Below are positions 13,641 through 20,083 of a DNA stretch of 20,083 nt, in pieces. The notes beneath the pieces were generated by a model, which made no database searches, was not told where the DNA came from, and worked only from the letters and a program-made list of their open reading frames with translations. Numbering within the stretch: the first letter of the stretch is position 1; each line of letters starts with the position of its first letter. Both the position numbers and the translations under genes were made by a program. Origin of the DNA: JAWXBR01 sp046595995 (GTDB taxonomy: Bacteria; Bacteroidota; Ignavibacteria; Kapaibacteriales; Kapaibacteriaceae); contig JBKJNB010000111.1 in assembly GCA_046595995.1 (NCBI GenBank), forward strand, positions 1 through 20,083. The letters run 5' to 3'.

Positions 13641-14517
13641 GGTCGGCCCTTCCGTGACGAGCACTCTTACGCGCCGCCGCATACGTGAGCAGCCAGCCCT
13701 CAATAATCAGCGCCACCATCACTGCAAGAACGACAACCACCACCTCAATCGCCGTCACTGCACCAAGCCAAAAGACACGGTCGAGTACCGGCGGACGTGC
13801 CAGTGCGAGAAGAAGACATGCGAAGGCCGCGCCAACAACTGCAGCAGTAGCACACGCCAGAAAGTGCGGGAAGGCTGTTGTGGAAGGGGCGGCGCCGAGG
13901 ACTGCGCCAACTGAGAGGTCGATGCCTGCATGATGCACTTCCGCGCGAAACGCATACACCACCGCAACCATAATCAGGAGGACGATAAGCGATGCCCCGA
14001 CAATAACTGCCAAACGAAACTCTTCGCGGCGATTCCTGAGCTGTTCGACGTGGGTCGGAGACCAGACAACGCGGACGAGGTCGTTTGCCACCATGCTCTT
14101 TACCAGGTCTTCGGTTTCTGTCATGCGCGATGCTATCGCTCCAATGGGTCTCATCGTTAAACGGAGGCGGTGGGGCAACTCAACGATTTCTGCGAGATCG
14201 TCACCGTCTAACCGCACGTGCTCACGATACATAGCCCATACTTGTTCACCATGGTCAAACTGCACATGACGCACCCCAGGTAGCGTAGACATCAGTTTCA
14301 TGTTCGAGACAAGCACAGAGTCTGATGCATCATCGTCTACAAACACATCCATCGTGACGTTAGCACTCATGCGTTCTATGTCACGCCACGTTGCCATGCC
14401 CCACCAATAACCGCACGCAACAATGAGCGTAGTGAGGAGCGCAATGAGCGTCATACGCGCAACGGGCCGTGCGCGAAATCGCATTAAGCGTCCGAACGCA
14501 ATCCATTGGAACCACAT
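13630..14517 (-). CDS. FtsX-like cell-division ABC transporter permease
   Basis: FtsX, with the ATPase FtsE, transmits a division signal across the inner membrane to peptidoglycan hydrolase activators. The 295-residue product has one N-terminal TM helix (MTLIALLTTLIVACGYWWG), a periplasmic domain (about 45-165; TMDVFVDDDASDSV, STLPGVRHVQFDHGEQVW), then three TM helices. The order TM1, extracellular loop, TM2-4 fits FtsX. Start ATG 14517 lies 2 nt after a TGA of an 8-codon micro-ORF created by a tandem repeat; the longer GTG 14544 start would read the duplicated DNA. GAGGTGG lies 9 nt upstream of the ATG. ftsE is not adjacent. An EnvC-like partner candidate lies at 2199-3458. The family call is good; interaction is inferred. 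Confidence 0.8.
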   Translation of the reverse strand: MWFQWIAFGRLMRFRARPVARMTLIALLTTLIVACGYWWGMATWRDIERMSANVTMDVFVDDDASDSVLVSNMKLMSTLPGVRHVQFDHGEQVWAMYREHVRLDGDDLAEIVELPHRLRLTMRPIGAIASRMTETEDLVKSMVANDLVRVVWSPTHVEQLRNRREEFRLAVIVGASLIVLLIMVAVVYAFRAEVHHAGIDLSVGAVLGAAPSTTAFPHFLACATAAVVGAAFACLLLALARPPVLDRVFWLGAVTAIEVVVVVLAVMVALIIEGWLLTYAAARKSARHGRADRAS

Positions 14518-14563
14518 TTTCACGTGCCACCTCGCTGGTACCACATTTTCAAGTGCCCCCTCG
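14507..14563. repeat. 29-bp-period tandem duplication of the flippase-stop/ftsX-start junction
   Basis: Copies at 14507-14534 and 14536-14563 match at 25 of 28 positions. Read on minus, each contains a GAGG-type Shine-Dalgarno, codons ending in GGT, a TGA stop, AA, then ATGTGGT. The duplication therefore copied the end of the flippase gene and the start of the FtsX-like gene together. It leaves two identical TGA-AA-ATG junctions, the flippase stop at 14551-14549 and a second one at 14522-14517. Confidence 0.85.
14520..14546 (-). other. 8-codon micro-ORF between flippase and ftsX (MWYQRGGT)
   Basis: ATG 14546 lies 2 nt after the flippase TGA and is preceded by GAGGGGG. The frame reads MWYQRGGT and stops at 14522-14520, 2 nt before the ftsX ATG. 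Its start repeats the FtsX-like start (MW) and its end repeats the flippase end (RGGT, stop). It may be a leader peptide for reinitiation at ftsX or simply a by-product of the tandem duplication. Confidence 0.35.
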
Positions 14564-15850
14564 TACGCTTCGTACGAGCCCCTTAAAGTCGCCTACAGAC
14601 CGCCACACGGCAGACCAAGGAAACGGAACGAGTCGGCGCACACCGATAGTGCACAGTATGCCAACCACCCAAGCATTCACCACGAGAGCAAGACCAATAA
14701 GCCACGGTTGGCCAAGTTCGCCAATTGCAAAAAGCGTTGCTAGGCTTATGACCATGCCTACCGCCGAGTAGCGCACGACAAGCAGACTATGTCCGAACGC
14801 TTGTAGAATCGATGACATTAAAAGAAAGGGCATTCCGATCGCTGCAAGAATGAGGACATTAAAATGCACGATGACGGGAGCAAACTTCGGACCGAGTAAT
14901 GCGGGAATGATGTTACTCCCACCCAACTCGAGTACTACGAGCAAAAGGATGGTCGGAATAAGCGTAACACTAATTGCTTTCGTAACGAGCGTAACCATGT
15001 CTGCATCGCGACGCTGAGCACGTATCCGCACAGCGGCTGGATACAGCAAGGCTGTTGCTGCATCAAACACTTGTTCAAAAAGCTTGTACAGTTTCTTCGC
15101 CTGACTGTACACACCAACGAGCGCCGATCCGAAATACGATTGAATAATTAGAATGTCCAGTTGCTTCGGCGCACTGTTTAACGCTGTCGCAAGGGCTAGT
15201 GGCACGCCAAAGCGTACGTAGTCCCGAAACGGCAAGTCACCTGCCATGCCAAAGACAAGATCCTTGCGCGTAATAATCATCGCAACGACTGAGCTTGCAG
15301 CCATGCCGGTTAAATCCACAAGAACGAGGTCGTTTATCGTATGAAATCTGTCCTGACTCACTAACCAAAACGTCATTGCTGTGCGAACGCCGAACCATAC
15401 GAAGTCGACTACAAACAAATCCCGCATTCGCATATCACGATACAGAAACTTCAGGCACAGCATCCGAGGCATGGTTAACAGGCAATACCAAGGCAGAACT
15501 GAGGCCACGGTTGCAAATCGCGGCTCGTTGAATAACTGGATGAGCGGACCCTGCAACAGCCACACCATTGCAACTGCAACGACGGTTATAATGCTGTGGA
15601 TGAGAAGTGCAAGGGTGTTTACGCGTCGACGCTCGTCTTCGCGCGTGCCAAACTGGATGATGCCCTGTAGGGCAGACCCGTCAGAGACAATCATGATGTA
15701 CGTGTTCAGAACGACGAGGATCTCGAAAACACCTACCACGTCTGATGGCAACACGAAGAACTGATACATCTGCACGAGCCCATACAGAACGTACAAGCCC
15801 TTATCAGCGAGAGACCACGATATTTTTCCGAGGTGCGACCGGACCTTCAT
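14549..15850 (-). CDS. Wzx-like polysaccharide flippase (MATE/MOP superfamily)
   Basis: This is a 433-residue polytopic membrane protein with about 12 hydrophobic helices spread over its full length. The pattern is typical of the RfbX/Wzx group: GLVQMYQFFVLPSDVVGVFEI, the central DYVRFGVPLALATALNSAPKQLDILIIQSYFG and VGVYSQAKKLYKLFEQV. Wzx proteins flip undecaprenyl-PP-linked repeat units to the periplasm for O-antigen, capsule or exopolysaccharide assembly. I chose ATG 15850 over the upstream TTG 15859. It lies 18 nt after the heparinase-like stop and shares an operon with it. Its last codons form an 8-bp hairpin (14560-14578) beside the Shine-Dalgarno-like GAGGGGG. The flippase class is clear; the substrate is unknown. 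Confidence 0.85.
   Translation of the reverse strand: MKVRSHLGKISWSLADKGLYVLYGLVQMYQFFVLPSDVVGVFEILVVLNTYIMIVSDGSALQGIIQFGTREDERRRVNTLALLIHSIITVVAVAMVWLLQGPLIQLFNEPRFATVASVLPWYCLLTMPRMLCLKFLYRDMRMRDLFVVDFVWFGVRTAMTFWLVSQDRFHTINDLVLVDLTGMAASSVVAMIITRKDLVFGMAGDLPFRDYVRFGVPLALATALNSAPKQLDILIIQSYFGSALVGVYSQAKKLYKLFEQVFDAATALLYPAAVRIRAQRRDADMVTLVTKAISVTLIPTILLLVVLELGGSNIIPALLGPKFAPVIVHFNVLILAAIGMPFLLMSSILQAFGHSLLVVRYSAVGMVISLATLFAIGELGQPWLIGLALVVNAWVVGILCTIGVRRLVPFPWSAVWRSVGDFKGLVRSVRGGT
14560..14578 (-). other. Hairpin at the flippase 3' end next to a downstream ribosome binding site
   Basis: CTCGTACGAAGCGTACGAG forms an 8-bp perfect stem with a 3-nt loop on the minus-strand transcript. Its 3' arm ends in GAG, the first bases of the GAGGGGG that precedes the micro-ORF. 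A ribosome finishing the flippase would unfold it, so it could couple translation of ftsX to the flippase. There is no U-tract, so it is unlikely to be a terminator. Confidence 0.45.
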
Positions 15851-15868
15851 AAGCAACAAAGCTACCGT

Positions 15869-17782
15869 TTACTCGAGCACAACAACTGTCCAGGCTACGT
15901 GCAGACCAGAAACGGCAATACACAGGGTTTCGTTTGGCTCACTTATGCCGTATGCAGGAGAAAACGTCGATTCCTCGACCCAGACCCTTTCTGCCCCTTC
16001 CACTGCAAGGGTTGCCAACGGTATGCCTGCACTGAAAAAGGTGCTTTCAGAGAACGTTATGGTGGGTCCGAGTGTGAACCGGACAATTACGGACTCACCT
16101 GCTGCCCGCTCATATGTGTCGGTGCCACTGACTGTGCGATCGGTGAAATCAAGTGTTCGTGTATGGGGCTTTCCGAAACCGGAATGCTGCGCCGACCACC
16201 TGTGGGCATCACGTTGTGTTATGCGAGCACGAGTTTTGTCGGGCATCATCCAAAACAACCCTTCACCACTGTCGTTCGGCCACCGTAGTTGCTCGCGGCC
16301 CTCAACACACAATGTGGCGTGTGCTGCCGTCGATCGATCGCGATTACGACGCTTTGGGTTACCAATGTACGTCATGCATCCCGAGTCAACGATTAACCAG
16401 GTTTCGTTAATGCGCATGGTTATCGCGTTGCGGTCATTGTGGGCATGTCCACCCTTGCCCCACTGTCCGACCGGACCGCACCTCGCCGTGAACGTGTACT
16501 GCTCGCACTCGTAGATGTCAAGACCGAACGAAGCAAAGGCGGTGTGCTTTATTCTACCCGAACTACGTTGTGGTTCGGATGCTATCGCATCCGGCACGAA
16601 TACACGCTGTGCATGATAGCCACATAGCTTTACGGCCATGCCGTCATCATTGTCGCCGATGATGGGCATTCCGATGCGCTCGAGCGTTTGAAGGGCTTGC
16701 AAACCCAGGTGCAATGTAGTTAGCCACGCTTGCGAGCAGGCTGGCACGAGTTGTGGATGTAAGCTGTGGGTTTTGTGCAGAAGCGTCGTAGCCTGCACAT
16801 AGAAGTCGATAACGTGTTTATGATAGCCCGTGCTTGCTTCGAAGTTCATACCGTCGGCCCCGAACTGAACTTGTAATTCCTCTTCGAGTCCGTCGAGACC
16901 CATGCGCAGCCACTGCACGCTCTCGTCTGAATCGACGTAGACCCCTGCCGCAAGAAGGCCAAACAGACATCCTATGTAATGGGACGTGCGCATACCACCA
17001 GACCACTCGGCAGTGTACATTAGGAAGCGTGCATGGTCTACGGCTGAAGCCGCGACGAGGCGCTCAAGGGCTTCGTCGTGTGTACCATTCTGTCGCATCC
17101 AATCCAACGCCGTTAGCATGCAAAAGCTACGCATGCCAACCCCCATCGGGAACGCCCATTGGAGTCCATAGCCCGGCGGATTATGCGCCAGCACATCGAC
17201 AATTTGATTGCGCAGTTCTCGGTGGTACGTCTTGTCCAGAGCCAGCGACATCCAGTGATGCATACGCGAGAGCTCATGCGGTATGCGCACGTCGGCGGCA
17301 ACCGTGGCATCGTCAACATGCTCATGCCGCTGTGCGTCTGCAAACCACTGCAGTTCAGGCCAGCGCACGCCAGCCGCCGGATGTGCGTTCCAATCGAATG
17401 GAACGTACTCTGCATCGAGTGTAGCAATGCGCGATCGCATGTCGTCGAACGTGCCGTCGTGAACGCCAGCCGCCTTCCACTCCGTTCCCGCTCGCCGTGC
17501 ACCGAACACCGAATCGGCCACGGCAATACGGTGCCTTGCTATCAATTGTAACCAAGTTGATAACTGACCGCCATTGTCATCCCACCACGGCTGCAAGGGA
17601 AGGGGAAATAGGTCGCGTCGTAGTGAGGGGGCCGAGGCCAGGGGGCTATACGTCGATGCTTGCAGCGCACGACTTCGCAACGCAGCGTATGCACGTCGTT
17701 TCTTAAGGGCAAAGAGGAGCTTTCCGAGTACGAAAGGTCGTACCGGGCCAGCCAACAATCGGAGTCGCGTGATCACGTCCAT
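15869..17782 (-). CDS. Heparinase II/III-like family protein (alginate lyase-type fold)
   Basis: The 637-residue product has an N-terminal region with short Arg/Leu-rich helices, a central alpha/alpha toroid (about 150-410; IPHELSRMHHWMSLA, AFPMGVGMRSFCML, FEASTGYHKHVIDFY) and a C-terminal beta-sandwich (about 430-637). The diagnostic GGHAHNDRNAITM (about 444) is followed by WLIVDSGCMTYIGNPKRRNR, typical of the heparinase II/III-like C-terminal domain. The family cleaves uronate-containing polysaccharides by beta-elimination. No signal peptide is evident, so it may act in the cytoplasm on a biosynthetic or recycled polymer. I chose ATG 17782, 6 nt after a TATACTTG box; a TTG at 17791 is the alternative. 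It is divergent from the AsnB-type gene across only 38 bp and heads the operon with a Wzx-like flippase. Confidence 0.87.
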   Translation of the reverse strand: MDVITRLRLLAGPVRPFVLGKLLFALKKRRAYAALRSRALQASTYSPLASAPSLRRDLFPLPLQPWWDDNGGQLSTWLQLIARHRIAVADSVFGARRAGTEWKAAGVHDGTFDDMRSRIATLDAEYVPFDWNAHPAAGVRWPELQWFADAQRHEHVDDATVAADVRIPHELSRMHHWMSLALDKTYHRELRNQIVDVLAHNPPGYGLQWAFPMGVGMRSFCMLTALDWMRQNGTHDEALERLVAASAVDHARFLMYTAEWSGGMRTSHYIGCLFGLLAAGVYVDSDESVQWLRMGLDGLEEELQVQFGADGMNFEASTGYHKHVIDFYVQATTLLHKTHSLHPQLVPACSQAWLTTLHLGLQALQTLERIGMPIIGDNDDGMAVKLCGYHAQRVFVPDAIASEPQRSSGRIKHTAFASFGLDIYECEQYTFTARCGPVGQWGKGGHAHNDRNAITMRINETWLIVDSGCMTYIGNPKRRNRDRSTAAHATLCVEGREQLRWPNDSGEGLFWMMPDKTRARITQRDAHRWSAQHSGFGKPHTRTLDFTDRTVSGTDTYERAAGESVIVRFTLGPTITFSESTFFSAGIPLATLAVEGAERVWVEESTFSPAYGISEPNETLCIAVSGLHVAWTVVVLE

Positions 17783-17788
17783 CGACCG

Positions 17789-17796
17789 CAAGTATA
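17789..17796 (-). promoter_or_regulatory. Candidate promoter box for the heparinase-flippase operon
   Basis: TATACTTG on the minus strand is one mismatch from TAnnTTTG and also contains TATACT, a good -10-like hexamer. It ends exactly 6 nt before ATG 17782, so transcription would begin at or next to the start codon. No TTG or TTTG is seen at -33. Confidence 0.4.
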
Positions 17797-17806
17797 ACCC
17801 CTACCC

Positions 17807-17814
17807 TATCTTCG
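17807..17814 (+). promoter_or_regulatory. Candidate promoter box for the asnB-type gene
   Basis: TATCTTCG is one mismatch from TAnnTTTG and ends exactly 6 nt before ATG 17821. It is back-to-back with the minus-strand box at 17789-17796, 10 bp away. With 38 bp between divergent start codons, neither gene has space for a normal leader. Confidence 0.4.
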
Positions 17815-17820
17815 TACCCT

Positions 17821-19656
17821 ATGTGCGGTATTGCAGGCATTGTCGACAAGCAACTTTCAGAAGAGGAACTGTCTCAGGTGGGACAGCGCATGCTTGCATC
17901 CACAGCGCATCGCGGGCCCGATCATCGCGGCACCTGGAGTACGACACCAGCCTGGCTCGGACATAATCGTCTGAGTATCATCGACCTGTCGAGTGCTTCG
18001 CATCAACCGATGACGTACCGCGAACGCACTATGACGTTTAATGGTGAAGTTTACAATTACATCGAACTCCGTGCCGAGCTCGAAGGCTACGGCTACGCAT
18101 TTACGACCACGGGTGACACCGAAGTAATTCTTGCGGCCTATGACCGATGGGGACACGACTGTGTAAAGCATTTCATCGGTATGTGGGCGCTTGCCATATG
18201 GGACAATAGAAAACGCGAACTCTTTATCTCGCGTGATCGATTTGGCATCAAGCCCCTTCATTATCTCGAGTCGAGCGGACGTCTCTACTTCGCTTCCGAA
18301 ATCAAGGCTCTTAAAGTATCGCCGATCTTCCGTAGCGATATCAACGAGAATCAAGTCGCACGCGGATTATACCTCGGCTGGATGCATCACTGGGATGAGA
18401 CGTACTACACTCACGTACACTCGCTGCCTGCGTCACACAATCTGTTGTGGCGTAACGGTGAAGTAACGACGTGGTCGTACGCCGACATCACGACCAACGA
18501 GCAGGTGAATGTTTCATTCGAAGAGAGCACCCATGCGTTTCGCGAGCTCTTCCTCGATTCTGTGAAGCTATGCTCACGTCGTGATGTACCAATGGGCGTG
18601 TGTCTTAGTGGTGGACTCGACAGCACGTCGATTGCGAGTCTACTTGCTTCGTCAACCGACGAACACGAGGTAATGACGTTCACTGCGTATTACACCGGTG
18701 ATGGCGAAGTCGATGAGCGTCCGTACATCAACCACGTCCTCTCGCGCTACCCGCAAATACGTCCGCACTACATCTCTCCGACGGACGCCGATGTCGCGGA
18801 TGCTCTCAATCGCATTGTGCCGATGATGGATGCGCCAATGCCATCGTCGTCATACATCTCACAGTATTTCGTAATGCAATTGGCTGCAAGCCATGGCGTG
18901 AAAGTTGTACTCGATGGTCAAGGCTCTGATGAGATCATGGGTGGCTACATGCACTCGATGTACAGAGTGATTGCCGATCATGCGCGTGGACTACACCTGG
19001 GCTCTGCAATTAGTGAACTCAACGCTCACGCATCGCGGCAGTCTTACACGTCGCGTCGAAAAACTGACGTGCTCGCAAAGAGCATGCTGGCTGCCCTTCG
19101 CGATGAACCAGCACTGTATCGCATGGAGTTCGAACGCACATACCCATGGGTGATGAGCACTGCATCGAAAGACATCCCGCTGCATCTCGAGTCGCCGAAG
19201 GGTCCGAAGCTCAATGCATTTCTATACAACCTCATCCGCGTTACGCTATTGCCAACGCTCCTGCACACAGAAGACATTAACTCAATGGCGTTCTCGCTCG
19301 AGTCGCGCGTGCCGTTCCTCGACCACCGCCTCGTGCAATTGTGTTTCAACATGCCAAACGAACACAAAGTGCATCGTGGTGAAACAAAACGGGTTCTGCG
19401 TGCTGCAATGCGCGGCATTGTGCCCGACGTTGTGCTCGACCGCAAAGACAAAACTGGCTTTACGACGCCTGGCCACATCACATGGCTGCGCGGTTCACTA
19501 TCGCACCTCCTCGAAGGTTCGTGGAGCGAACTCGACGGACTTGTCGATCAGGGGGCGCTTCGCAAGGTGCTACACGAGTATAGGAACGGCGATAACACCA
19601 ACGCGCTATTTGTGTGGCGTCTTACGATGTTGCGGGCGTGGTTGCGCACCGCGTAG
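17821..19656 (+). CDS. asnB: Asparagine synthase (glutamine-hydrolysing)-type amidotransferase
   Basis: The 611-residue product has a class II glutaminase domain (1 to about 200) followed by an ATP-pyrophosphatase synthetase domain (about 240-600). The catalytic Cys2 of MCGIAG is present, with the glutamine pocket RLSIIDLS, FNGEVYNY and GDTEV. The ATP loop is LSGGLDSTS (263-269), followed by VVLDGQGSDEIMGGY and SMAFSLESRVPFLDHRLV. It converts aspartate to asparagine, or in polysaccharide clusters amidates a uronic acid. Its divergent neighbours are a heparinase-like enzyme and a flippase, which makes the sugar-amidation role possible. ATG 17821 is fixed by the N-terminal Cys, which must follow the initiator Met. 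Its last codons (RAWLRTA) are partly repeated after the stop. Confidence 0.95.
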   Translation: MCGIAGIVDKQLSEEELSQVGQRMLASTAHRGPDHRGTWSTTPAWLGHNRLSIIDLSSASHQPMTYRERTMTFNGEVYNYIELRAELEGYGYAFTTTGDTEVILAAYDRWGHDCVKHFIGMWALAIWDNRKRELFISRDRFGIKPLHYLESSGRLYFASEIKALKVSPIFRSDINENQVARGLYLGWMHHWDETYYTHVHSLPASHNLLWRNGEVTTWSYADITTNEQVNVSFEESTHAFRELFLDSVKLCSRRDVPMGVCLSGGLDSTSIASLLASSTDEHEVMTFTAYYTGDGEVDERPYINHVLSRYPQIRPHYISPTDADVADALNRIVPMMDAPMPSSSYISQYFVMQLAASHGVKVVLDGQGSDEIMGGYMHSMYRVIADHARGLHLGSAISELNAHASRQSYTSRRKTDVLAKSMLAALRDEPALYRMEFERTYPWVMSTASKDIPLHLESPKGPKLNAFLYNLIRVTLLPTLLHTEDINSMAFSLESRVPFLDHRLVQLCFNMPNEHKVHRGETKRVLRAAMRGIVPDVVLDRKDKTGFTTPGHITWLRGSLSHLLEGSWSELDGLVDQGALRKVLHEYRNGDNTNALFVWRLTMLRAWLRTA

Positions 19657-19678
19657 TACTATGCGTGCGTGGTTGCGC
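19631..19678. repeat. 31-bp-period direct repeat spanning the asnB stop codon
   Basis: TGCGGGCGTGGTTGCGC (19631-19647) and TGCGTGCGTGGTTGCGC (19662-19678) match at 16 of 17 positions. The second copy lies after the asnB stop (19654-19656). It yields a tiny frame, MRAWLRLP plus stop (19661-19687), that echoes the asnB tail MLRAWLRTA. The right copy ends immediately before the stop of the convergent T9SS-type gene. Confidence 0.75.
19645..19669. terminator. Hairpin at the convergent asnB / T9SS-type junction (possible bidirectional terminator)
   Basis: CGCA (19645-19648) pairs with TGCG (19666-19669). After a one-base bulge, CCGCGTA pairs with TATGCG through the near-palindrome CGCGTAGTACTATGCG (19650-19665, one G-U pair), with the asnB stop near the loop. 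The stem works in either transcript because it is nearly palindromic. There is no U-tract on either side, so it would not be a classical intrinsic terminator. Confidence 0.35.
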
Positions 19679-20083
19679 TTACCGTAATACAAGCCGCGTT
19701 GTTGTTCCGACACACAACACGTACGCACCCGAAGGCAGCCCCTTTACAACGTAAGCCCCTTCACCAATCGGTTCGATGACGATTAGTGGCAATTCACGTC
19801 CCATAAGGTCTGCTACTACCGGACGTGCATCGGCGGCAAGCACTTCGATTTCGCCATCGCTTGTTACGCGCACGTTACATCGTGAATAGTTTTTCGTCTC
19901 AAGCACGGTGGTTGTTAATGGACACGCAATCTCACCGCACGCAGACAATAGAAACATGGTGTCGGTGTAGATGCCAAGAATACTCGCCGATGCACACACG
20001 TTAATGATTGTTGATGGTGTACTGCTGGGTGATGGAGACGTTGTGACGGGGAACTGAGCAAGAGGAACACTTATCTCAACTCC
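19679..20083 (-). CDS. C-terminus of a secreted protein with a T9SS-like C-terminal sorting domain (partial)
   Basis: The frame is open to the right edge of the window, and about 134 C-terminal residues are visible. A Ser/Thr/Pro stretch (TTSPSPSSTPST) is followed by a Cys-containing segment (CASASI, SACGEIACP). The last roughly 60 residues then have the pattern of type A C-terminal domains of type IX secretion cargo: VRVTSDGEIEVLAADARP, VADLMGREL, and GLPSGAYVLCVG followed by a basic end (TTRLVLR). Such domains direct export through the outer membrane and surface attachment. An internal GTG at 19999 could start a short frame, but the open upstream frame shows this is only the tail. The main domain lies outside the window. 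The stop is 22 nt from the convergent asnB stop. Confidence 0.65.
   Translation of the reverse strand, partial: GVEISVPLAQFPVTTSPSPSSTPSTIINVCASASILGIYTDTMFLLSACGEIACPLTTTVLETKNYSRCNVRVTSDGEIEVLAADARPVVADLMGRELPLIVIEPIGEGAYVVKGLPSGAYVLCVGTTTRLVLR

Noticed and set aside
16576..16593. Perfect 7-bp hairpin CGGATGC-tatc-GCATCCG
   Set aside because: It lies inside the heparinase-like coding region, has no nearby boundary, start or U-tract, and a single stem of this size is expected by chance.
15945..17551. Several plus-strand frames of 130-196 codons
   Set aside because: All are antisense to the heparinase II/III-like gene, which keeps family motifs over its full length; the antisense proteins are Arg/Cys/His-rich and featureless.
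1..20083. CRISPR array, tRNA, rRNA, insertion sequence or prophage
   Set aside because: No regularly spaced identical repeats, no cloverleaf sequences with CCA ends, and no transposase, integrase or phage proteins were seen. The short tandem repeats have at most three copies with no spacers.

Overview
The window looks like chromosomal DNA of a Gram-negative member of the Bacteroidota/Chlorobiota (FCB) group, possibly an Ignavibacteria/Kapabacteria-like lineage. The evidence is a TonB-dependent receptor, a FadL/OMPP1-type barrel, a protein with a type IX secretion-like C-terminal domain, LptF/LptG and FtsX envelope proteins, and TAnnTTTG-type promoter boxes in front of several genes. The phylum is an inference. 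There are no rRNA, tRNA, CRISPR or insertion-sequence features, and coding density is very high.

Layout, left to right. (1) 1-795, minus: start of a TonB-dependent receptor preceded by a TPP riboswitch (821-903), so probably a thiamine-family importer. (2) 907-926: a perfect 20-bp palindrome made of two back-to-back TATCTTTG boxes, placed to serve both the receptor and murA. (3) 935-3458, plus: murA followed by an EnvC-like degenerate LytM protein. (4) 3504-7898, minus: paaA-like diiron epoxidase subunit, FadL-like porin, mazG and an LCP-family lipoprotein, with ATGA overlaps at two junctions. (5) 7987-17782, minus: heparinase II/III-like enzyme, Wzx-like flippase, FtsX-like protein, LptF/G permease, a 1072-residue FG-GAP/ASPIC-UnbV protein and a vanadium haloperoxidase-like enzyme. 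(6) 17821-19656, plus: an AsnB-type amidotransferase divergent from the heparinase gene. (7) 19679-20083, minus: the C-terminus of a probably T9SS-sorted protein.

Most genes serve the cell envelope: peptidoglycan precursors (MurA), hydrolase control (EnvC-like with FtsX-like), LPS export (LptF/G), surface polysaccharide (flippase, heparinase-like, AsnB-like, LCP) and exported oxidoreductive enzymes (haloperoxidase with its FG-GAP partner). I do not see one new multi-gene defence or mobile system. The unusual signals are at the DNA level. First, TATCTTTG or a near match occurs repeatedly at gene starts, often exactly 6 nt before the ATG, which suggests leaderless mRNAs and back-to-back divergent promoters. 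Second, about 29-34 bp tandem duplications span stop codons at four gene junctions, including both convergent ones. No stretch over 300 bases lacks a gene; the longest gap between coding sequences is 796-934, which holds the riboswitch and the palindrome.
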